Source of the DNA: Pseudomonas pharyngis
GTDB taxonomy: Bacteria; Pseudomonadota; Gammaproteobacteria; Pseudomonadales; Pseudomonadaceae
DNA: 64,000 nt
Direction: 5' to 3'
NCBI RefSeq assembly: GCF_021602345.1
Contig: NZ_BQID01000002.1
Span: 248,001-312,000, forward strand
Shown: positions 16,398 through 26,722 of the stretch, in pieces
Layout: each line of letters begins with the position of its first letter
Numbering within the stretch: the stretch's first letter is position 1
Translations under genes and position numbers: made by a program
The notes under the pieces: generated by a model
What the model saw: the letters and a program-made list of their open reading frames with translations, nothing else
What the model was told of the DNA's origin: nothing
The model's database searches: none

Positions 16398-17162
16398 TCA
16401 GGTTCGAACGGCAGAAATGAAGCTTTGGGTGCGCGGGTTTTGCGGACTTATTAGTATTTCTTCGGGGCTTCCAGCCTCCACGATCTGCCCGCCGTCCATG
16501 AACACCATGCGGTTGGAAACCTCCCGGGCGAAGCCCAGTTCATGGGTGACGACGATCATGGTCATGCCGGTCTGCGCCAGATCGCGCATCACCGACAGCA
16601 CCTCACCGACCAGTTCCGGGTCGAGTGCCGAAGTGGGTTCATCGAACAACATCAGCTTGGGTCGCATGGCCAGCGCGCGGGCAATCGCCACCCGTTGCTG
16701 CTGACCGCCCGACAGTTCGATCGGGTAGCTGTTGCGTTTGTCGGCCAGGCCGACCCGGGCCAGCAGTTCCAGGGCTTCTTCGTGCGCCTCCTTGGGCGAA
16801 CGCTTGAGCACCTGACACGGGCCTTCGATGATGTTTTGCAGCACAGTCATGTGCGGGAACAGGTTGAAGCGCTGGAACACCATGCCGGTGGCCAGGCGCT
16901 GACGGGCGATCTGCGACTCGTTGAGTTCGTGCAGCTTGTGCCCGACCACGCGGTAGCCGACCAGTTCGCCGTCGACCCACAGGCCGCCCTTGTCGATCTT
17001 TTCCAGCTGGTTGACGCAGCGCAGCAGGGTGCTCTTGCCCGAGCCGGACGGGCCGATGATGCACAGCACTTCGCCTTGCTCGACTTCGATGTTGATGTCC
17101 TTGAGCGCGTGGTACTGGTCGTAATATTTGTTCAGGCTCACGGCCTTGACGATGTTTCTCAT
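16398..17162 (-). CDS. Polar amino acid ABC transporter, ATP-binding protein
   Basis: A 254-residue ATPase of the GlnQ/HisP type. Walker [10 protein letters not shown] is at residues 37-45, the signature [16 protein letters not shown] and the Walker [13 protein letters not shown] follow, and the switch histidine is in VVTHELGFA. The start at 17162 (MRNIVKA) has GAGGAG 7 bases upstream; the frame continues further up inside the permease gene but has no support. It sits 10 bp after the permease gene. Confidence 0.95.
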   Translation of the reverse strand: MRNIVKAVSLNKYYDQYHALKDINIEVEQGEVLCIIGPSGSGKSTLLRCVNQLEKIDKGGLWVDGELVGYRVVGHKLHELNESQIARQRLATGMVFQRFNLFPHMTVLQNIIEGPCQVLKRSPKEAHEEALELLARVGLADKRNSYPIELSGGQQQRVAIARALAMRPKLMLFDEPTSALDPELVGEVLSVMRDLAQTGMTMIVVTHELGFAREVSNRMVFMDGGQIVEAGSPEEILISPQNPRTQSFISAVRT

Positions 17163-17172
17163 GTTCGACTCC

Positions 17173-18051
17173 TCAAGAACGCTTGCCGGCGCCGCGAGCG
17201 AAACGACGCTCCAGACGGCTTTGACCAAAGGACAGGACGGTGACGGTGGCCAGGTACCAGATACCGGCGACGATCAGCAGCTCCATGACCCGGGCGTTGG
17301 CGTAGTAGATGTTCTGGGCGTTGTAGAGCAGTTCCGAGTACTGGATGACGCTCGCCAGTGAGGTCATTTTCACCATGCCGATGAACTCGTTACCGACCGG
17401 CGGAATGATGATCCGCATGGCCTGCGGCAGGATGATCCGGCGCAGCGCTTGCAGGCGCGGCATGCCGATCGATTTGGCTGCTTCGTACTGACCGGTGTCC
17501 ACCGACAGCAGGCCGGCACGCACCACTTCAGCGGTGTAGGCGCCCTGGTTGATGCTCAAGCCGAGCAGGGCGGCCACGAACGGGGTCATCAGGCTCACGG
17601 TGTCAAGTTCGAACAGGCCCGGAATGCCGATGGTGGGGAAGATCAGCGCCAGGTTGAACCACAACAGCAGTTGCAGGATCAGCGGCGTACCGCGAAACAG
17701 CCAGGTGTAGGTCACGGCCACGTAGCGCAGGATCGGGTTGGCCGACATGCGCATGATCGCGGTGATCACGCCGAACACGATGCCCAGCGCCATGGCCAGC
17801 ACGGCCATGATGATCGTGTTGAACAGGCCCCACATGATCGCTTCGGAGGTGAGGAACTGGCCGATGTACGACCATTCGATCTTGCCTTCGGCGAAGGCCC
17901 GCAACAGGCCGATGATCGCGATGACGATCAGGGTGGCGAAGAAGATCCGCCCGTAATAACGCCGTGGCACATGCTGGTACTGGGTAATGTCGAACTGGTT
18001 TTCCGCCAGTTTGCGCTCCGCCTGGAGTCGTTCTGCCTGAGTCTGGCTCAT
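17173..18051 (-). CDS. Polar amino acid ABC transporter, permease
   Basis: A 292-residue HisM/GlnP-type permease with a cytoplasmic N-terminus of about 35 residues and five to six membrane helices. The EAA loop that contacts the ATPase reads [23 protein letters not shown]. Only one permease gene is present, so the channel is probably a homodimer. GGAG lies about 8 bases before the ATG. It follows the lyase gene across a short G/C hairpin. Confidence 0.93.
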   Translation of the reverse strand: MSQTQAERLQAERKLAENQFDITQYQHVPRRYYGRIFFATLIVIAIIGLLRAFAEGKIEWSYIGQFLTSEAIMWGLFNTIIMAVLAMALGIVFGVITAIMRMSANPILRYVAVTYTWLFRGTPLILQLLLWFNLALIFPTIGIPGLFELDTVSLMTPFVAALLGLSINQGAYTAEVVRAGLLSVDTGQYEAAKSIGMPRLQALRRIILPQAMRIIIPPVGNEFIGMVKMTSLASVIQYSELLYNAQNIYYANARVMELLIVAGIWYLATVTVLSFGQSRLERRFARGAGKRS

Positions 18052-18082
18052 GGTGTTTCTCCGAACTGTACTTTTCGATCAA

Positions 18083-18103
18083 CCCCCTCCCGGTGGGAGG
18101 GGG
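18083..18103. repeat. Short perfect hairpin between lyase and permease genes
   Basis: CCCCCTCCC, a three-base loop, then GGGAGGGGG: a perfect 9-bp stem. It lies in the 59-bp gap between the lyase stop and the permease start. No T-run follows it on the minus strand, so it is probably not a full terminator. It resembles half of the REP-like element at 15359-15517 and may act as an mRNA processing or stability element. Confidence 0.65.
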
Positions 18104-18110
18104 ACTCGGC

Positions 18111-19538
18111 TTAGAGGCGGAAGCCCTGGTAGTTTTCGGTCCACTGTTGCTGTGCGGCGAGGGCGGTTTTCAGGCGGCCGATCTGCTCGCGCACCTGTTG
18201 CGGTGCGGTGCCGCCCCAGCCGCTGCGGGCAGCGATGGCGGCCTCCAGGGTCAGGCTGTCACGCACGTCCGCCGTGAGGCGCGGGTCGATCTCGGCCAGC
18301 AGCGCCGGCGAGGCTTCCCACAGTTCGATGCCGTGTTTCTCGCAGGCCTGCACCAGCGCGCCGGTGATTTCGTGGGCTTCCTTGAACGGCACGCCGCGCA
18401 CCGCCAGCCAGTCGGCGACTTCAGTGGCGAGGGTGAAACCCAGCGGTGCCTGACGCCGCAGTTCCTCGACGTTGACGGTCATGGTCGCGACCATCCCGGC
18501 CATGGCCGGCAGTACCAGCAGCAGGGTGTCGACGCTGTCGAGCACGCCGTTCTTGTCTTCGCTCAGGTCGCGGTTGTACGACAGCGGCAGGGATTTGAGG
18601 GTCGAGAGCAGGCCGGTCAGGTTGCCGATCAGACGGCCAGCCTTGCCCCGTGCCAGTTCGGCGATGTCGGGGTTTTTCTTCTGCGGCATGATCGAGCTGC
18701 CGGTGGCGTAGGCGTCGTCCAGATCGACCCAACGGAACTGGCGCGACGACCACAGGCAGAACTCTTCGGCCAGACGCGAGATGTTGATCCCGAGCATGCT
18801 GGCGATGAACAGGAATTCGGCGACGTGATCGCGGCTGGCCACGGCGTCGATGGAGTTTTCGCAGACCCCGGCGTAGCCCATTTCCCTGGCCGACTGCTGC
18901 GGCTGGCGAGCGATCGCGGAACCGGCCATGGCCGCAGCACCGAGGGGCGACAGCGAAGTGCGGGCGTCCCAGTCCACCAGCCGTTGCACATCGCGCAGCA
19001 TCGATTGCGCGTGGGCCAGCAGGTGATGGGCGAACACGATAGGTTGCGCCTGCTGCAAGTGAGTGAAACCCGGGCAGATGCTTTCGATGTGCTGCTCGGC
19101 CTGATCCACCAGCGCCGTTTGCAGGGCCAGCACTTCCACGGCCAGGGTGCGGACGTGATCACGCAGGAACAGGCGCAGGTCGTTGGCGGTCTGGTCGTTG
19201 CGCGAACGGCCGGCGCGCAGCTTGCCGCCCAGTGCGCCGAGGCGTTCGGTCAGCAGGCGCTCGATGAAGGTGTGAACGTCTTCGTCGTCCAGGGTCGGGG
19301 CGGTGCGCCCGGCAGCAAAATCGGCACCGATGCCGTCCAGGGCTTCGATCATCGTGCGGGTTTCCTGCTCGTCGAGCAGGCCGGCACGTTGCAGTTCCCC
19401 GGCGTGGGCCTTGGAGCCGGCCAGATCGTAAGGCGTCAGGCGGAAATAGCGCTCGGGGCAACGGGACAGGGCCGCCAGGGCTGCGGACGGGCCGCTTTTG
19501 AAACGGGCACCCCAGAGACGGTCGGTGGTTTGAGACAT
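18111..19538 (-). CDS. Argininosuccinate lyase-like C-N lyase (aspartase/fumarase superfamily)
   Basis: A 475-residue protein with the superfamily signature GSSIMPQKKNPD, the substrate loop GGKLRAGRSRNDQ and the PGFTHLQQAQP segment with the catalytic His. It closely follows ArgH architecture, but the gene stands beside an amino acid ABC transporter and an MmgE/PrpD protein rather than arginine genes. A housekeeping ArgH is expected elsewhere in the genome. It may cleave fumarate from an argininosuccinate-like N-succinyl compound; EDDS lyase is a known example of such an ArgH relative. GAGGA lies about 10 bases before the ATG. It is the first gene of the operon, divergent from the LysR gene. 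Confidence 0.82.
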   Translation of the reverse strand: MSQTTDRLWGARFKSGPSAALAALSRCPERYFRLTPYDLAGSKAHAGELQRAGLLDEQETRTMIEALDGIGADFAAGRTAPTLDDEDVHTFIERLLTERLGALGGKLRAGRSRNDQTANDLRLFLRDHVRTLAVEVLALQTALVDQAEQHIESICPGFTHLQQAQPIVFAHHLLAHAQSMLRDVQRLVDWDARTSLSPLGAAAMAGSAIARQPQQSAREMGYAGVCENSIDAVASRDHVAEFLFIASMLGINISRLAEEFCLWSSRQFRWVDLDDAYATGSSIMPQKKNPDIAELARGKAGRLIGNLTGLLSTLKSLPLSYNRDLSEDKNGVLDSVDTLLLVLPAMAGMVATMTVNVEELRRQAPLGFTLATEVADWLAVRGVPFKEAHEITGALVQACEKHGIELWEASPALLAEIDPRLTADVRDSLTLEAAIAARSGWGGTAPQQVREQIGRLKTALAAQQQWTENYQGFRL

Positions 19539-19849
19539 TTGTTGTTTTCCTCGTCGGTAACGCGAACTGAAATCGGTGTGCTGGGCCCTGAAAAATCGTG
19601 CCGGCCAATTAGTGGACAGAAGCGGCAGACAGAATCAGGCCAAAGCAGTTTTCAAGAGGGCAGTTGCAAGAGACAAGAGCTGATCGAAGTGTCAGCTTTT
19701 AATGTTTGGCGATCAGTGAGTTGGCACTGATGTTCGGGATTTTCTGGCGGTTGCCAAGGCTGGTTTTCTGTGATCATTATTATTAGCCGGCGATGTTTTT
19801 GTTGTTGGACACAGATTGTTGAACATTGCGCCAGAGGTAAATCAGCATT
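19539..19849. promoter_or_regulatory. Divergent control region between the lyase operon and the LysR gene
   Basis: This 311-bp gap separates two divergent genes, the usual place for LysR-regulator binding and both promoters. The half next to the LysR gene is A+T rich, with a TATTATTAG-containing stretch near 19775-19785 that could hold a -10 region. No clear T-N11-A palindrome could be assigned. No coding frame with a good start is seen. Confidence 0.5.
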
Positions 19850-20815
19850 ATGGAAACCCCACTTTCCAATTCCGGAAACCCACCGGTCAAAACCGCTCAC
19901 CGGGCACCTTTGGCCCTCAGCGGACTGGATTTCAAACTGCTCAAGGTGTTCAAGGCGGTGGTCGAGGCCGGCGGCTTCAGCGCGGCGCAAAACGAGCTGA
20001 ACGTGGGCTTGGCCGCGATCAGCAAACAGATCTCCGACCTGGAAATCCGGATCGGCATGCGCCTGTGCACCCGTGGCCGCGAGGGGTTTCACCTGACCGA
20101 AGAAGGGCGTCTGGTGTATCAGGCGTCGATTGATCTGTTTGCTTCGGTCGACAACTTTCGAGACCGGCTTAGTTCGGCACAGAACGAACTTATCGGCGAT
20201 CTCGGAGTGGGGGTGATCGACAATACAATTAGCGACGATAATTCACCGTTAGTTGCCGCGCTTAGAAAGATAAATGAACATTCGCCGAAAGTAAGGTTTC
20301 AACTTCAGGCGACCCAGTTGGATGAAGTGGAAAGAGGCGTGGTAGAGGGGCGCTTAGTTGCCGGAATAGTCCCGGTTTATCAAAAGCGCGAAGAGTTCGA
20401 TTATTACCCGCTCTATGAAGAACGCTCGCAGGCTTACTGCGCCGTCGGTCATCCGTTGTTCGAGATGCCGGCGGAGCAGATGGGCGGCAACGTGCTGCAG
20501 GATTACGAGTGCATCAACCACCGCTACGCAATCCATCGCGACAAGCTCAACTTCGCCCGCTACGACAGTTTTTCCGCCTCGGCGACCCAGGTCGAAGCGG
20601 TGGCATTGTTGATCAAGACCGGGCGTTTCGTGGGCTTTCTGCCCCAGCACTACGCCGCCACGCTGGTGGCCGCCGGGCAGTTTCGCGCGGTGTGCCCGGA
20701 GCTGATCCACTTCGACACGCCGTTCAATTTGATCCTGCGCCACAACACCGTGCGCAGTCCGTTGGTCAAGGCGTTCGCCCAGGCGCTGGGGGTTGATCTC
20801 AAGGCGACGGCGTGA
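19850..20815 (+). CDS. LysR-family transcriptional regulator
   Basis: A 321-residue LysR-type regulator. The winged helix-turn-helix lies at about residues 22-85 (LSGLDFKLLKVFKAVVEAGG, then LAAISKQISDLE) and is followed by a periplasmic-binding-like effector domain. AGAGG lies about 9 bases before the ATG. The gene is divergent from the lyase/ABC/deacetylase/PrpD operon, so it is the likely activator of that operon with the pathway substrate as co-inducer. Its end overlaps the convergent GNAT gene by 17 bp. Confidence 0.92.
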   Translation: METPLSNSGNPPVKTAHRAPLALSGLDFKLLKVFKAVVEAGGFSAAQNELNVGLAAISKQISDLEIRIGMRLCTRGREGFHLTEEGRLVYQASIDLFASVDNFRDRLSSAQNELIGDLGVGVIDNTISDDNSPLVAALRKINEHSPKVRFQLQATQLDEVERGVVEGRLVAGIVPVYQKREEFDYYPLYEERSQAYCAVGHPLFEMPAEQMGGNVLQDYECINHRYAIHRDKLNFARYDSFSASATQVEAVALLIKTGRFVGFLPQHYAATLVAAGQFRAVCPELIHFDTPFNLILRHNTVRSPLVKAFAQALGVDLKATA

Positions 20816-21326
20816 GGATCAGGCGCATGGCGCAACGTCGCTCGCCGGGCAATCCGTGAGCGATTTCATCGCGCAATACATGGTTCAGACGCGCGTCCTT
20901 TTCCTCGGCGTTCAATAGCGCAAAACCCATGCGTTGATAGAACGGCGCATTCCACGGCAGATCGCGAAAGGTCGTCAGCGTCACCGCCCGAAGTTGCCAT
21001 AGACGTGCCTGTTCAATCGCCGCCAACAGCAACTTGCGACCGACACCCCGGCCCTGAAAGTGTTGGCTGACGGACAGTTCCTCAATGTGCAACTGTTGGT
21101 CGACCGTCACCGCCCTTAAAAAACCTGCAAGTTGCCCGTCGTTGTTTTGCGCCACCCACAGTTCACCCCGTTCAATGGCCGGCAAATGCGCCGAAGCCTG
21201 CGGCACAGCGGCATCCGCCAGCCAGGCCAGTGAAGGGTCGAGTCGAAACAGCGCGGCGGCCGAACGCTCGATGGCGGGGAGGGCGATGGCATCAGCTGCA
21301 AGGGCCTGTCGCACGGTAAAGGTCAT
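20799..21326 (-). CDS. GNAT-family N-acetyltransferase
   Basis: A 175-residue single-domain GNAT protein. The acetyl-CoA-binding motif is QGRGVG at residues 91-96, after the beta-4 strand LHIEELSVS. It transfers an acyl group to an amine of unknown identity. It is convergent with the LysR gene and separated by 36 bp from the membrane glycosyltransferase gene transcribed in the same direction. No specific link with either neighbour can be shown. Confidence 0.85.
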   Translation of the reverse strand: MTFTVRQALAADAIALPAIERSAAALFRLDPSLAWLADAAVPQASAHLPAIERGELWVAQNNDGQLAGFLRAVTVDQQLHIEELSVSQHFQGRGVGRKLLLAAIEQARLWQLRAVTLTTFRDLPWNAPFYQRMGFALLNAEEKDARLNHVLRDEIAHGLPGERRCAMRLILTPSP

Positions 21327-21362
21327 CAGTCAGCGGTCCCTGTGGAAATCACGTCGCGCAGG

Positions 21363-22955
21363 TTAAGGCGCCAGCCACAGCAACACATAATCGTTTTTAT
21401 CGAAACGGCCGCTCAACGCAGGCTGCAACGCCCCGAGCGGCGTGCCTTGCAGCGCTCGATAGTCGCTGCGATCCATCATCAACCATGCCGGCCCCTTGAG
21501 TGCTTCGAGCGCTTGCGTGGTTTCGCTGAACTGCGGTTGCAGATCCTGATCGACGTTGACCATGAACTTGATGGCCTTGGCGTCCTTGCCCATGCCGTGC
21601 AACACCAGCGGCGCGGGTTGCGCGTGGATTCGCGCAAGCGCCGACTGGCTGAAGCTTCGCGTGTCGTAGAGCAGCCGTTCCACCGGCTCGAACACCAGAA
21701 CGTAGGCCGACCAGACCGCCAGCACAGCGCTGAACGCGAGGACTTCGGTTCGCCAGCGGGGTCGCCACAACCGCGACAACGCAGCCAGTTGCAGCAATCC
21801 CAGCACGATCATTACCAGTGTCAGGTCGGTCAACGACTCGGGAAACCGCCGCTTCGCCACCCACAACAAAGCGATCAACAACGCGGGAATCAACAACCAC
21901 AGCCCCTGCATGCCGACGCGCAGCCAGGCAAACACCCGGCCATGCACCACCTGAAACGGATACGCCGCAATGATCGCCGCCATGGGCAACATCGGCAGCA
22001 GGTAACGGGCCTTTTTCGCCTGTGGAATCGACAGCCCGACCATGACGATCAACCCCGCAGCGGCGCAATACTGCACCAGTCGCAGGGCCGGGCCGCGTTG
22101 CCGGGGCTTGCTCAGCCACGCCGCCGCCAGCGCGAGCAAGGCCAGCGGATACGCCAGCGCATAGTTGCCCAGAGAACTGGTGAAGTAATACAGCGAACCG
22201 CTGACGCCTTCGCTGCCGTCCATGCGCCCCATGAACTGCATGCGGATCACGTCCTGCCGAAACGCCGGCCCGCCGCTGACCTCCGCCAGCCACAACAGCA
22301 GCCCCACGCCGGCCGCCAGTAGCAGCGAAGCCAGCACGCCGAAGGTCAACAGACGCGACCACTGGCGATCCAGCAGGTAGTAACTGCAGAGCATGCCGCT
22401 CGGCACCACCAGCCCGATCGGCCCCCGAATGCCGAACCCCAGCAGCAACAGAACGAACACCAGCGGCCAGCGTCGACCGGCAGCGAAATGGTCGTGGGCA
22501 TAGCCGAGGTAGAACACCGAAAACGCCACGGCGGCGAGCATCAGGTCCTGCGACACCGCGCGGGTCTCGGTGATGAAGGTGCTGGTGAGCATCAGCAGCG
22601 CGATGCTGACCACCGCCCAACGCACGGATGAGGGCGCAAGCAAGCGATACATCAACGTCACGATCACCGCGCCGGCAGCCGCGCTCGGCAACCACGCCGT
22701 CAGGCTGTTGACCGTGCCGAACGGCAGCGACAACAGCCATATGAACAGCGTCGACAGCGCTGAATAATCGGCGTACGGCTCACCATAGGTGGTGGGAAAT
22801 ACACCGGGCCCGTGCCGCAGCATTTCCTGGGCGAACAACACGAAGCGCGAGTCGAAACCGATGGGCGCCTGCCCGTACACGCCAGTGATGAACAGCAGAA
22901 ACGACAGCAGCCCTGCGATCAGGGACTGCCGGCGCAGGGCGGGGGTTAACCCCAT
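21363..22955 (-). CDS. PMT/ArnT-family membrane glycosyltransferase
   Basis: A 530-residue polytopic protein with an N-terminal catalytic loop (GFDSRFVLFAQEML) and about eleven to twelve helices, matching the PMT/ArnT (GT-C) fold. Such enzymes use a polyprenyl-phosphate sugar donor on the periplasmic face. The ATG at 22955 shares one base with the ugd stop (TGATG), so it is the last gene of the arn operon. The open frame runs another 297 codons upstream over ugd, but that part is a shadow. It is not needed for aminoarabinose addition in known arn systems, so it may add a further sugar to lipid A, core or another envelope glycan. Confidence 0.82.
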   Translation of the reverse strand: MGLTPALRRQSLIAGLLSFLLFITGVYGQAPIGFDSRFVLFAQEMLRHGPGVFPTTYGEPYADYSALSTLFIWLLSLPFGTVNSLTAWLPSAAAGAVIVTLMYRLLAPSSVRWAVVSIALLMLTSTFITETRAVSQDLMLAAVAFSVFYLGYAHDHFAAGRRWPLVFVLLLLGFGIRGPIGLVVPSGMLCSYYLLDRQWSRLLTFGVLASLLLAAGVGLLLWLAEVSGGPAFRQDVIRMQFMGRMDGSEGVSGSLYYFTSSLGNYALAYPLALLALAAAWLSKPRQRGPALRLVQYCAAAGLIVMVGLSIPQAKKARYLLPMLPMAAIIAAYPFQVVHGRVFAWLRVGMQGLWLLIPALLIALLWVAKRRFPESLTDLTLVMIVLGLLQLAALSRLWRPRWRTEVLAFSAVLAVWSAYVLVFEPVERLLYDTRSFSQSALARIHAQPAPLVLHGMGKDAKAIKFMVNVDQDLQPQFSETTQALEALKGPAWLMMDRSDYRALQGTPLGALQPALSGRFDKNDYVLLWLAP

Positions 22956-24334
22956 CAAGCCACGTCCGAGGCGTGCGGCCACTGCTGCAAAGGAATCGGC
23001 AGGGAGCGCGATTCGCCACGGCCCATCGGGAAGTAATGGAAGCCGTTGCGGGCCAGGCGTTCGGCGTCGTACAGGTTGCGACCGTCGAAGATCACCGGGG
23101 CCTTGAGACGTTGTTGGATCAGGTCGAAATCCGGCGCCTTGAACTGCTGCCATTCGGTGCAGATGATCAGCGCATCGGAACCGGCGAGTACCGATTCCGG
23201 CGTACCCATCAGCATCAGTTTCGATTCGTCCGGGTACAGATGCTGGGTTTCCTGCATCGCCTCCGGATCGAACGCGCGCACATTGGCGCCGGCGGCCCAC
23301 AGCGATTCGAGCAGGACCCGGCTCGGCGCGTCGCGCATGTCGTCGGTGTTGGGTTTGAAGGCCAGGCCCCAGACGGCGAAGGTCTTGCCGCGCAATTCGC
23401 CCTTGTAGAACGCGTTGATGCGCTCGAACAATTTGTGTTTTTGCCGCTGGTTGATCGCTTCCACCGCTTGCAGCAAGTCGCTGGAGCAGTGCGCCTCTTC
23501 GGCGCTGTGGATCAGGGCGCGCATGTCTTTCGGGAAGCACGAACCGCCGTAGCCGCAACCGGGGTAGATGAAGTGATAGCCGATACGGCTGTCGGCGCCG
23601 ATGCCCTGGCGCACCGACTCGATGTCCGCGCCCAGGTGTTCGGCCAGTTCGGCGATCTGGTTGATGAAGCTGATCTTGGTCGCCAGCATGCAGTTGGCGG
23701 CGTACTTGGTCAGCTCGGCGCTGCGCAGGTCCATGAACATGATGCGATCGTGGTTGCGGTTGAACGGCGAGTACAGGTCGCGCATCACGTCGCGTACTTC
23801 TTCGCGCTCGCAACCGATGACGATCCGGTCCGGCCGGCGGCAATCGGCGACCGCCGAGCCTTCCTTGAGAAATTCCGGGTTGGACACGATATCGAACTGC
23901 AGCAGGCGCCTGGCCTTGACCAGGGCTTTGTCCAGGTGCGTGCGCAAGGTATCGCCGGTGCCGACGGGGACGGTGGATTTCTCCACCAGAATCAGTGGCT
24001 GTTCACGGTGCCGGGCCACCGCGTCACCCACCGACAGCACGTAACGCAGGTCGGCCGAACCGTCTTCTTTCGACGGGGTGCCAACGGCAATGAACGCGAC
24101 CTTGCCGTGCTGCACCGCGAGTTTTTCATCGCAGGTGAATTGCAGGCGCCCGGCGTCCAGGCCTTCGCGGACCAGACTGGCCAGCCCCGGCTCAAAGATG
24201 CTGACGTGACCCTGGCGCAACAGTTCGACTTTTTTCTCGTCGATGTCCATGCACACCACGTCATGGCCGACTTCGGCCAGCACGGCGGCCTGCACCAGGC
24301 CGACATAACCGCTACCAAACACTGTGATTTTCAT
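22955..24334 (-). CDS. ugd: UDP-glucose 6-dehydrogenase
   Basis: A 459-residue NAD-dependent dehydrogenase that oxidises UDP-glucose to UDP-glucuronate, the entry substrate of the aminoarabinose pathway. The Rossmann motif is GSGYVGL near the N-terminus. The catalytic cysteine is C266 in [10 protein letters not shown]. Start and stop overlap both neighbours (ATGA with arnF, TGATG with the glycosyltransferase). A second homologue of similar length lies at 60435-61775 in the exopolysaccharide cluster. Confidence 0.95.
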   Translation of the reverse strand: MKITVFGSGYVGLVQAAVLAEVGHDVVCMDIDEKKVELLRQGHVSIFEPGLASLVREGLDAGRLQFTCDEKLAVQHGKVAFIAVGTPSKEDGSADLRYVLSVGDAVARHREQPLILVEKSTVPVGTGDTLRTHLDKALVKARRLLQFDIVSNPEFLKEGSAVADCRRPDRIVIGCEREEVRDVMRDLYSPFNRNHDRIMFMDLRSAELTKYAANCMLATKISFINQIAELAEHLGADIESVRQGIGADSRIGYHFIYPGCGYGGSCFPKDMRALIHSAEEAHCSSDLLQAVEAINQRQKHKLFERINAFYKGELRGKTFAVWGLAFKPNTDDMRDAPSRVLLESLWAAGANVRAFDPEAMQETQHLYPDESKLMLMGTPESVLAGSDALIICTEWQQFKAPDFDLIQQRLKAPVIFDGRNLYDAERLARNGFHYFPMGRGESRSLPIPLQQWPHASDVA

Positions 24335-24735
24335 GGCGAACTCCTCAATTCGGGCGCACGGGCCGGACGAGTGTTGATGGTGATGACCCCGAGCATGACC
24401 AGCGCCACGCCCAGTGATTTAGAGAAACTGAAGGATTCGTTGAACAGCGGCAGGCTGGCCGCCAGCAGGTACACCAGCGCGTAGCTGATGCTCAGCAGCG
24501 AATAGGCCCGGCCCAGCGGCAGATCGCGCAGGGCGGCGAGCCAGCAGAGCATCGAAAGCGCATAGGCGAAGATCGCCGCGAGCACCACGGCCAGCGCGGT
24601 TGAATCGACGCTGGGCACGGACAGCCACTGATCCGGCCGGGGCAGGCGCGTCATGCTCCAGCGCATGCTCAATTGCGCCACGCTGACCAGCAGCACACTG
24701 GCAAGGGCGAAGACGATTCCACGACGTGAGTTCAT
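24331..24735 (-). CDS. arnF: Undecaprenyl-phosphate-aminoarabinose flippase subunit ArnF
   Basis: A 134-residue, four-helix protein of the small multidrug resistance/EamA type. With ArnE it is thought to flip undecaprenyl-phosphate-L-Ara4N to the periplasmic side. The start [12 protein letters not shown] at 24735 overlaps the arnE stop by ATGA; the frame extends upstream but that part is an out-of-frame reading of arnE. Its place after arnE is the standard operon order. Confidence 0.9.
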   Translation of the reverse strand: MNSRRGIVFALASVLLVSVAQLSMRWSMTRLPRPDQWLSVPSVDSTALAVVLAAIFAYALSMLCWLAALRDLPLGRAYSLLSISYALVYLLAASLPLFNESFSFSKSLGVALVMLGVITINTRPARAPELRSSP

Positions 24736-25076
24736 GACTGTTGCCCCAACAGGGCCACGCCACCAATCACCAGCAACACGCCGAACCAGTGCTGAACGTC
24801 GACGGGCTCCTTGAATGCGAAGCGGGCGATCAGGGTGATGATCACGAAATTGAGGCTGAGCATTGGGTAGGCGATGCTGACCGGCAGGCGCTGCAACACC
24901 AGCAGCCACACCAGCAGACCGGCACCGAGGGCAAACAGCGCCAGCCACAGCCACGGCGAGCGTACTTTCCGCGACCACGACAGGCTCGCGCCGCGCCAGC
25001 TCTCGACGGCGTATTTCTGCGCGACCTGGCCCAGGCAGGTCAGCAGGCAGGCGAGCAGCAGCAACCACAGGCTCAT
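24732..25076 (-). CDS. arnE: Undecaprenyl-phosphate-aminoarabinose flippase subunit ArnE
   Basis: A 114-residue, four-helix EmrE-like protein with YAVESWRG in the first loop and the conserved [17 protein letters not shown] region. It is the partner of ArnF in moving the lipid-linked aminoarabinose across the inner membrane. Translation start overlaps the arnT stop by ATGA. Length and position match ArnE of known operons. Confidence 0.92.
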   Translation of the reverse strand: MSLWLLLLACLLTCLGQVAQKYAVESWRGASLSWSRKVRSPWLWLALFALGAGLLVWLLVLQRLPVSIAYPMLSLNFVIITLIARFAFKEPVDVQHWFGVLLVIGGVALLGQQS

Positions 25077-26722
25077 GACGCCTCCTGCGGAAGAATCATG
25101 ATCACGAGGTTGCCTTGCTCATAACGAATGCCGTCCTTGGGCAGTCTGTCGAGTTCGTCCAGTTCGTCTTGCCCCTTGACCCGCATCACCACGCCGACCG
25201 AACCGGTCTTGCGGGCTTCGCGCATCCACTGTTGCACCTGATCGGGATCGACCCGTTGGTGAATGCCGTCAGGATAGGCAAGGCCATATTTCAATTCGCC
25301 TATCGTGTTGTACAGCGCCACCTGCGGGCGTTTGACCCGCCAGGACAGAGCCGACGCGGCGCCCAGGTCGTTGCTCAACAGGTGCGTAGTGGTCGCCAGT
25401 TCCGTCTGGTGGGCGAGGACGAACTGGTCAGGCATCTTGTTGGCGACCACCGATTTGGGCAGCGCCGCCGGCAGCAGCGCGATCAGCAGCAGACTGCCCA
25501 CCGCCGGCGCCGCCCAGCATTGCAATGGGCGGAACGCTTGCAGCAGGTTGCTGATGATCCAGCCGGTCAGGGCGATGAACACCAACACCAGACTGTGCAA
25601 TTCGTGGTCGTACAGCGGACGCTTGAGCTGCACGTAAACCAGCCCGATCAGCGTGACGATGCCCAGCAACAGGTTCAGCAGGCCATTGAGACCCAGCGCC
25701 CGGCCGTGCTCCAGACGCAAGCGATCTGCCAGCGCGTGGCCCAGCAGCAAGGCCAGCGGCAGCAGGCACGGCAGAATGTAGGTCGGCAGCTTGCCGTTGC
25801 TCAGGCTGAAGAACAGCAGCGGCATCAGCAGCCACAGCCCGAGAAACGCGATGCCGGTTTCGCGGCGGGTCTGCCATGCCTGCTTGAATGCGACCGGCAA
25901 CATCCCGACCCACGGCAGACTGAACGCCACCAGCAGCGGCAGGTAGAACCACCACGGCGCGTCATGCTGGGCATCGTCACCGGCAAAGCGGCGGATGTGT
26001 TCGTGCCAGAAGAAGAACCGCCAGTAATCCGGTTCCTGACCGTGCACCGCCACCACCCACGGCAGGCTGACGATGATCGCCACCGCGATGGCCACTGGAC
26101 CGTACAACAGCAGTTCCTTCCAGCGTTTTTGCCAGAGCATCCAAGGCAACGCGATCAGCACCGGCAGCAACCAGGCGAGAAAACCCTTGGTCATGAACCC
26201 CATGCCGCACGCCAGACCCAGCACCGCCCAGCCGGCGATCCGCTGACCATTGGAACGGCTGTCGAGGGCAAACCACAGCGCCACCAGACTCAGGTTGACC
26301 CAGAAGGTGAATTGCGGATCGAGGTTGGCGTAACCGGCCTGGCCGGCGACGATGACGAAACTCATGTAGAGCAGGGCGCAGACGAAGCTTTTGCGCGGGT
26401 CGTTCCACAAACGGCGGGCGATGAGGAAGCACAGCAGCACGCTCAACCCGGTGCTCAGGGCCGAAGCAAACCGCACGCCAAACAGGTTTTGCCCGAACAC
26501 GGCCTGCCCGATGGCAATCATCCAGTAACCGGCTGCCGGTTTTTCGAAGTAACGCAGGTTCATGAAATGCGGCGACACCCAGTTGCCGCTCAGCAGCATC
26601 TCCTGGCTGATTTGTGCATAACGGGTTTCATCGGGAATCCACAGACCATGACTGCCCAGCGGCAGCAGATAGGCCAGCAGGAAAATCCCCAGCAACAGCG
26701 GCAATGCCCAGCGTTTGCTCAT
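25073..26722 (-). CDS. arnT: Lipid A 4-amino-4-deoxy-L-arabinose transferase ArnT
   Basis: A 549-residue GT-C (GT83) membrane transferase that moves L-Ara4N from undecaprenyl phosphate to lipid A phosphates, lowering the negative charge seen by cationic peptides. The acidic motif [17 protein letters not shown] in the first periplasmic loop and the following [16 protein letters not shown] stretch are typical of ArnT. About twelve helices are followed by a periplasmic C-terminal domain. It overlaps arnD and arnE by ATGA. A second close paralogue is encoded at 38481-40190. Confidence 0.95.
   Translation of the reverse strand: MSKRWALPLLLGIFLLAYLLPLGSHGLWIPDETRYAQISQEMLLSGNWVSPHFMNLRYFEKPAAGYWMIAIGQAVFGQNLFGVRFASALSTGLSVLLCFLIARRLWNDPRKSFVCALLYMSFVIVAGQAGYANLDPQFTFWVNLSLVALWFALDSRSNGQRIAGWAVLGLACGMGFMTKGFLAWLLPVLIALPWMLWQKRWKELLLYGPVAIAVAIIVSLPWVVAVHGQEPDYWRFFFWHEHIRRFAGDDAQHDAPWWFYLPLLVAFSLPWVGMLPVAFKQAWQTRRETGIAFLGLWLLMPLLFFSLSNGKLPTYILPCLLPLALLLGHALADRLRLEHGRALGLNGLLNLLLGIVTLIGLVYVQLKRPLYDHELHSLVLVFIALTGWIISNLLQAFRPLQCWAAPAVGSLLLIALLPAALPKSVVANKMPDQFVLAHQTELATTTHLLSNDLGAASALSWRVKRPQVALYNTIGELKYGLAYPDGIHQRVDPDQVQQWMREARKTGSVGVVMRVKGQDELDELDRLPKDGIRYEQGNLVIMILPQEAS

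Noticed and set aside
18111-19538. Naming the lyase gene argH
   Set aside because: The fold and motifs fit, but operon context with transporter, PrpD-like and NodB-fold genes argues for a specialised paralogue; true argH is expected elsewhere.
22956-23843. N-terminal extension of the membrane glycosyltransferase frame across ugd
   Set aside because: The extension is an out-of-frame, arginine-rich reading of ugd; the ATG at 22955 sits at the TGATG junction and begins a normal hydrophobic N-terminus.
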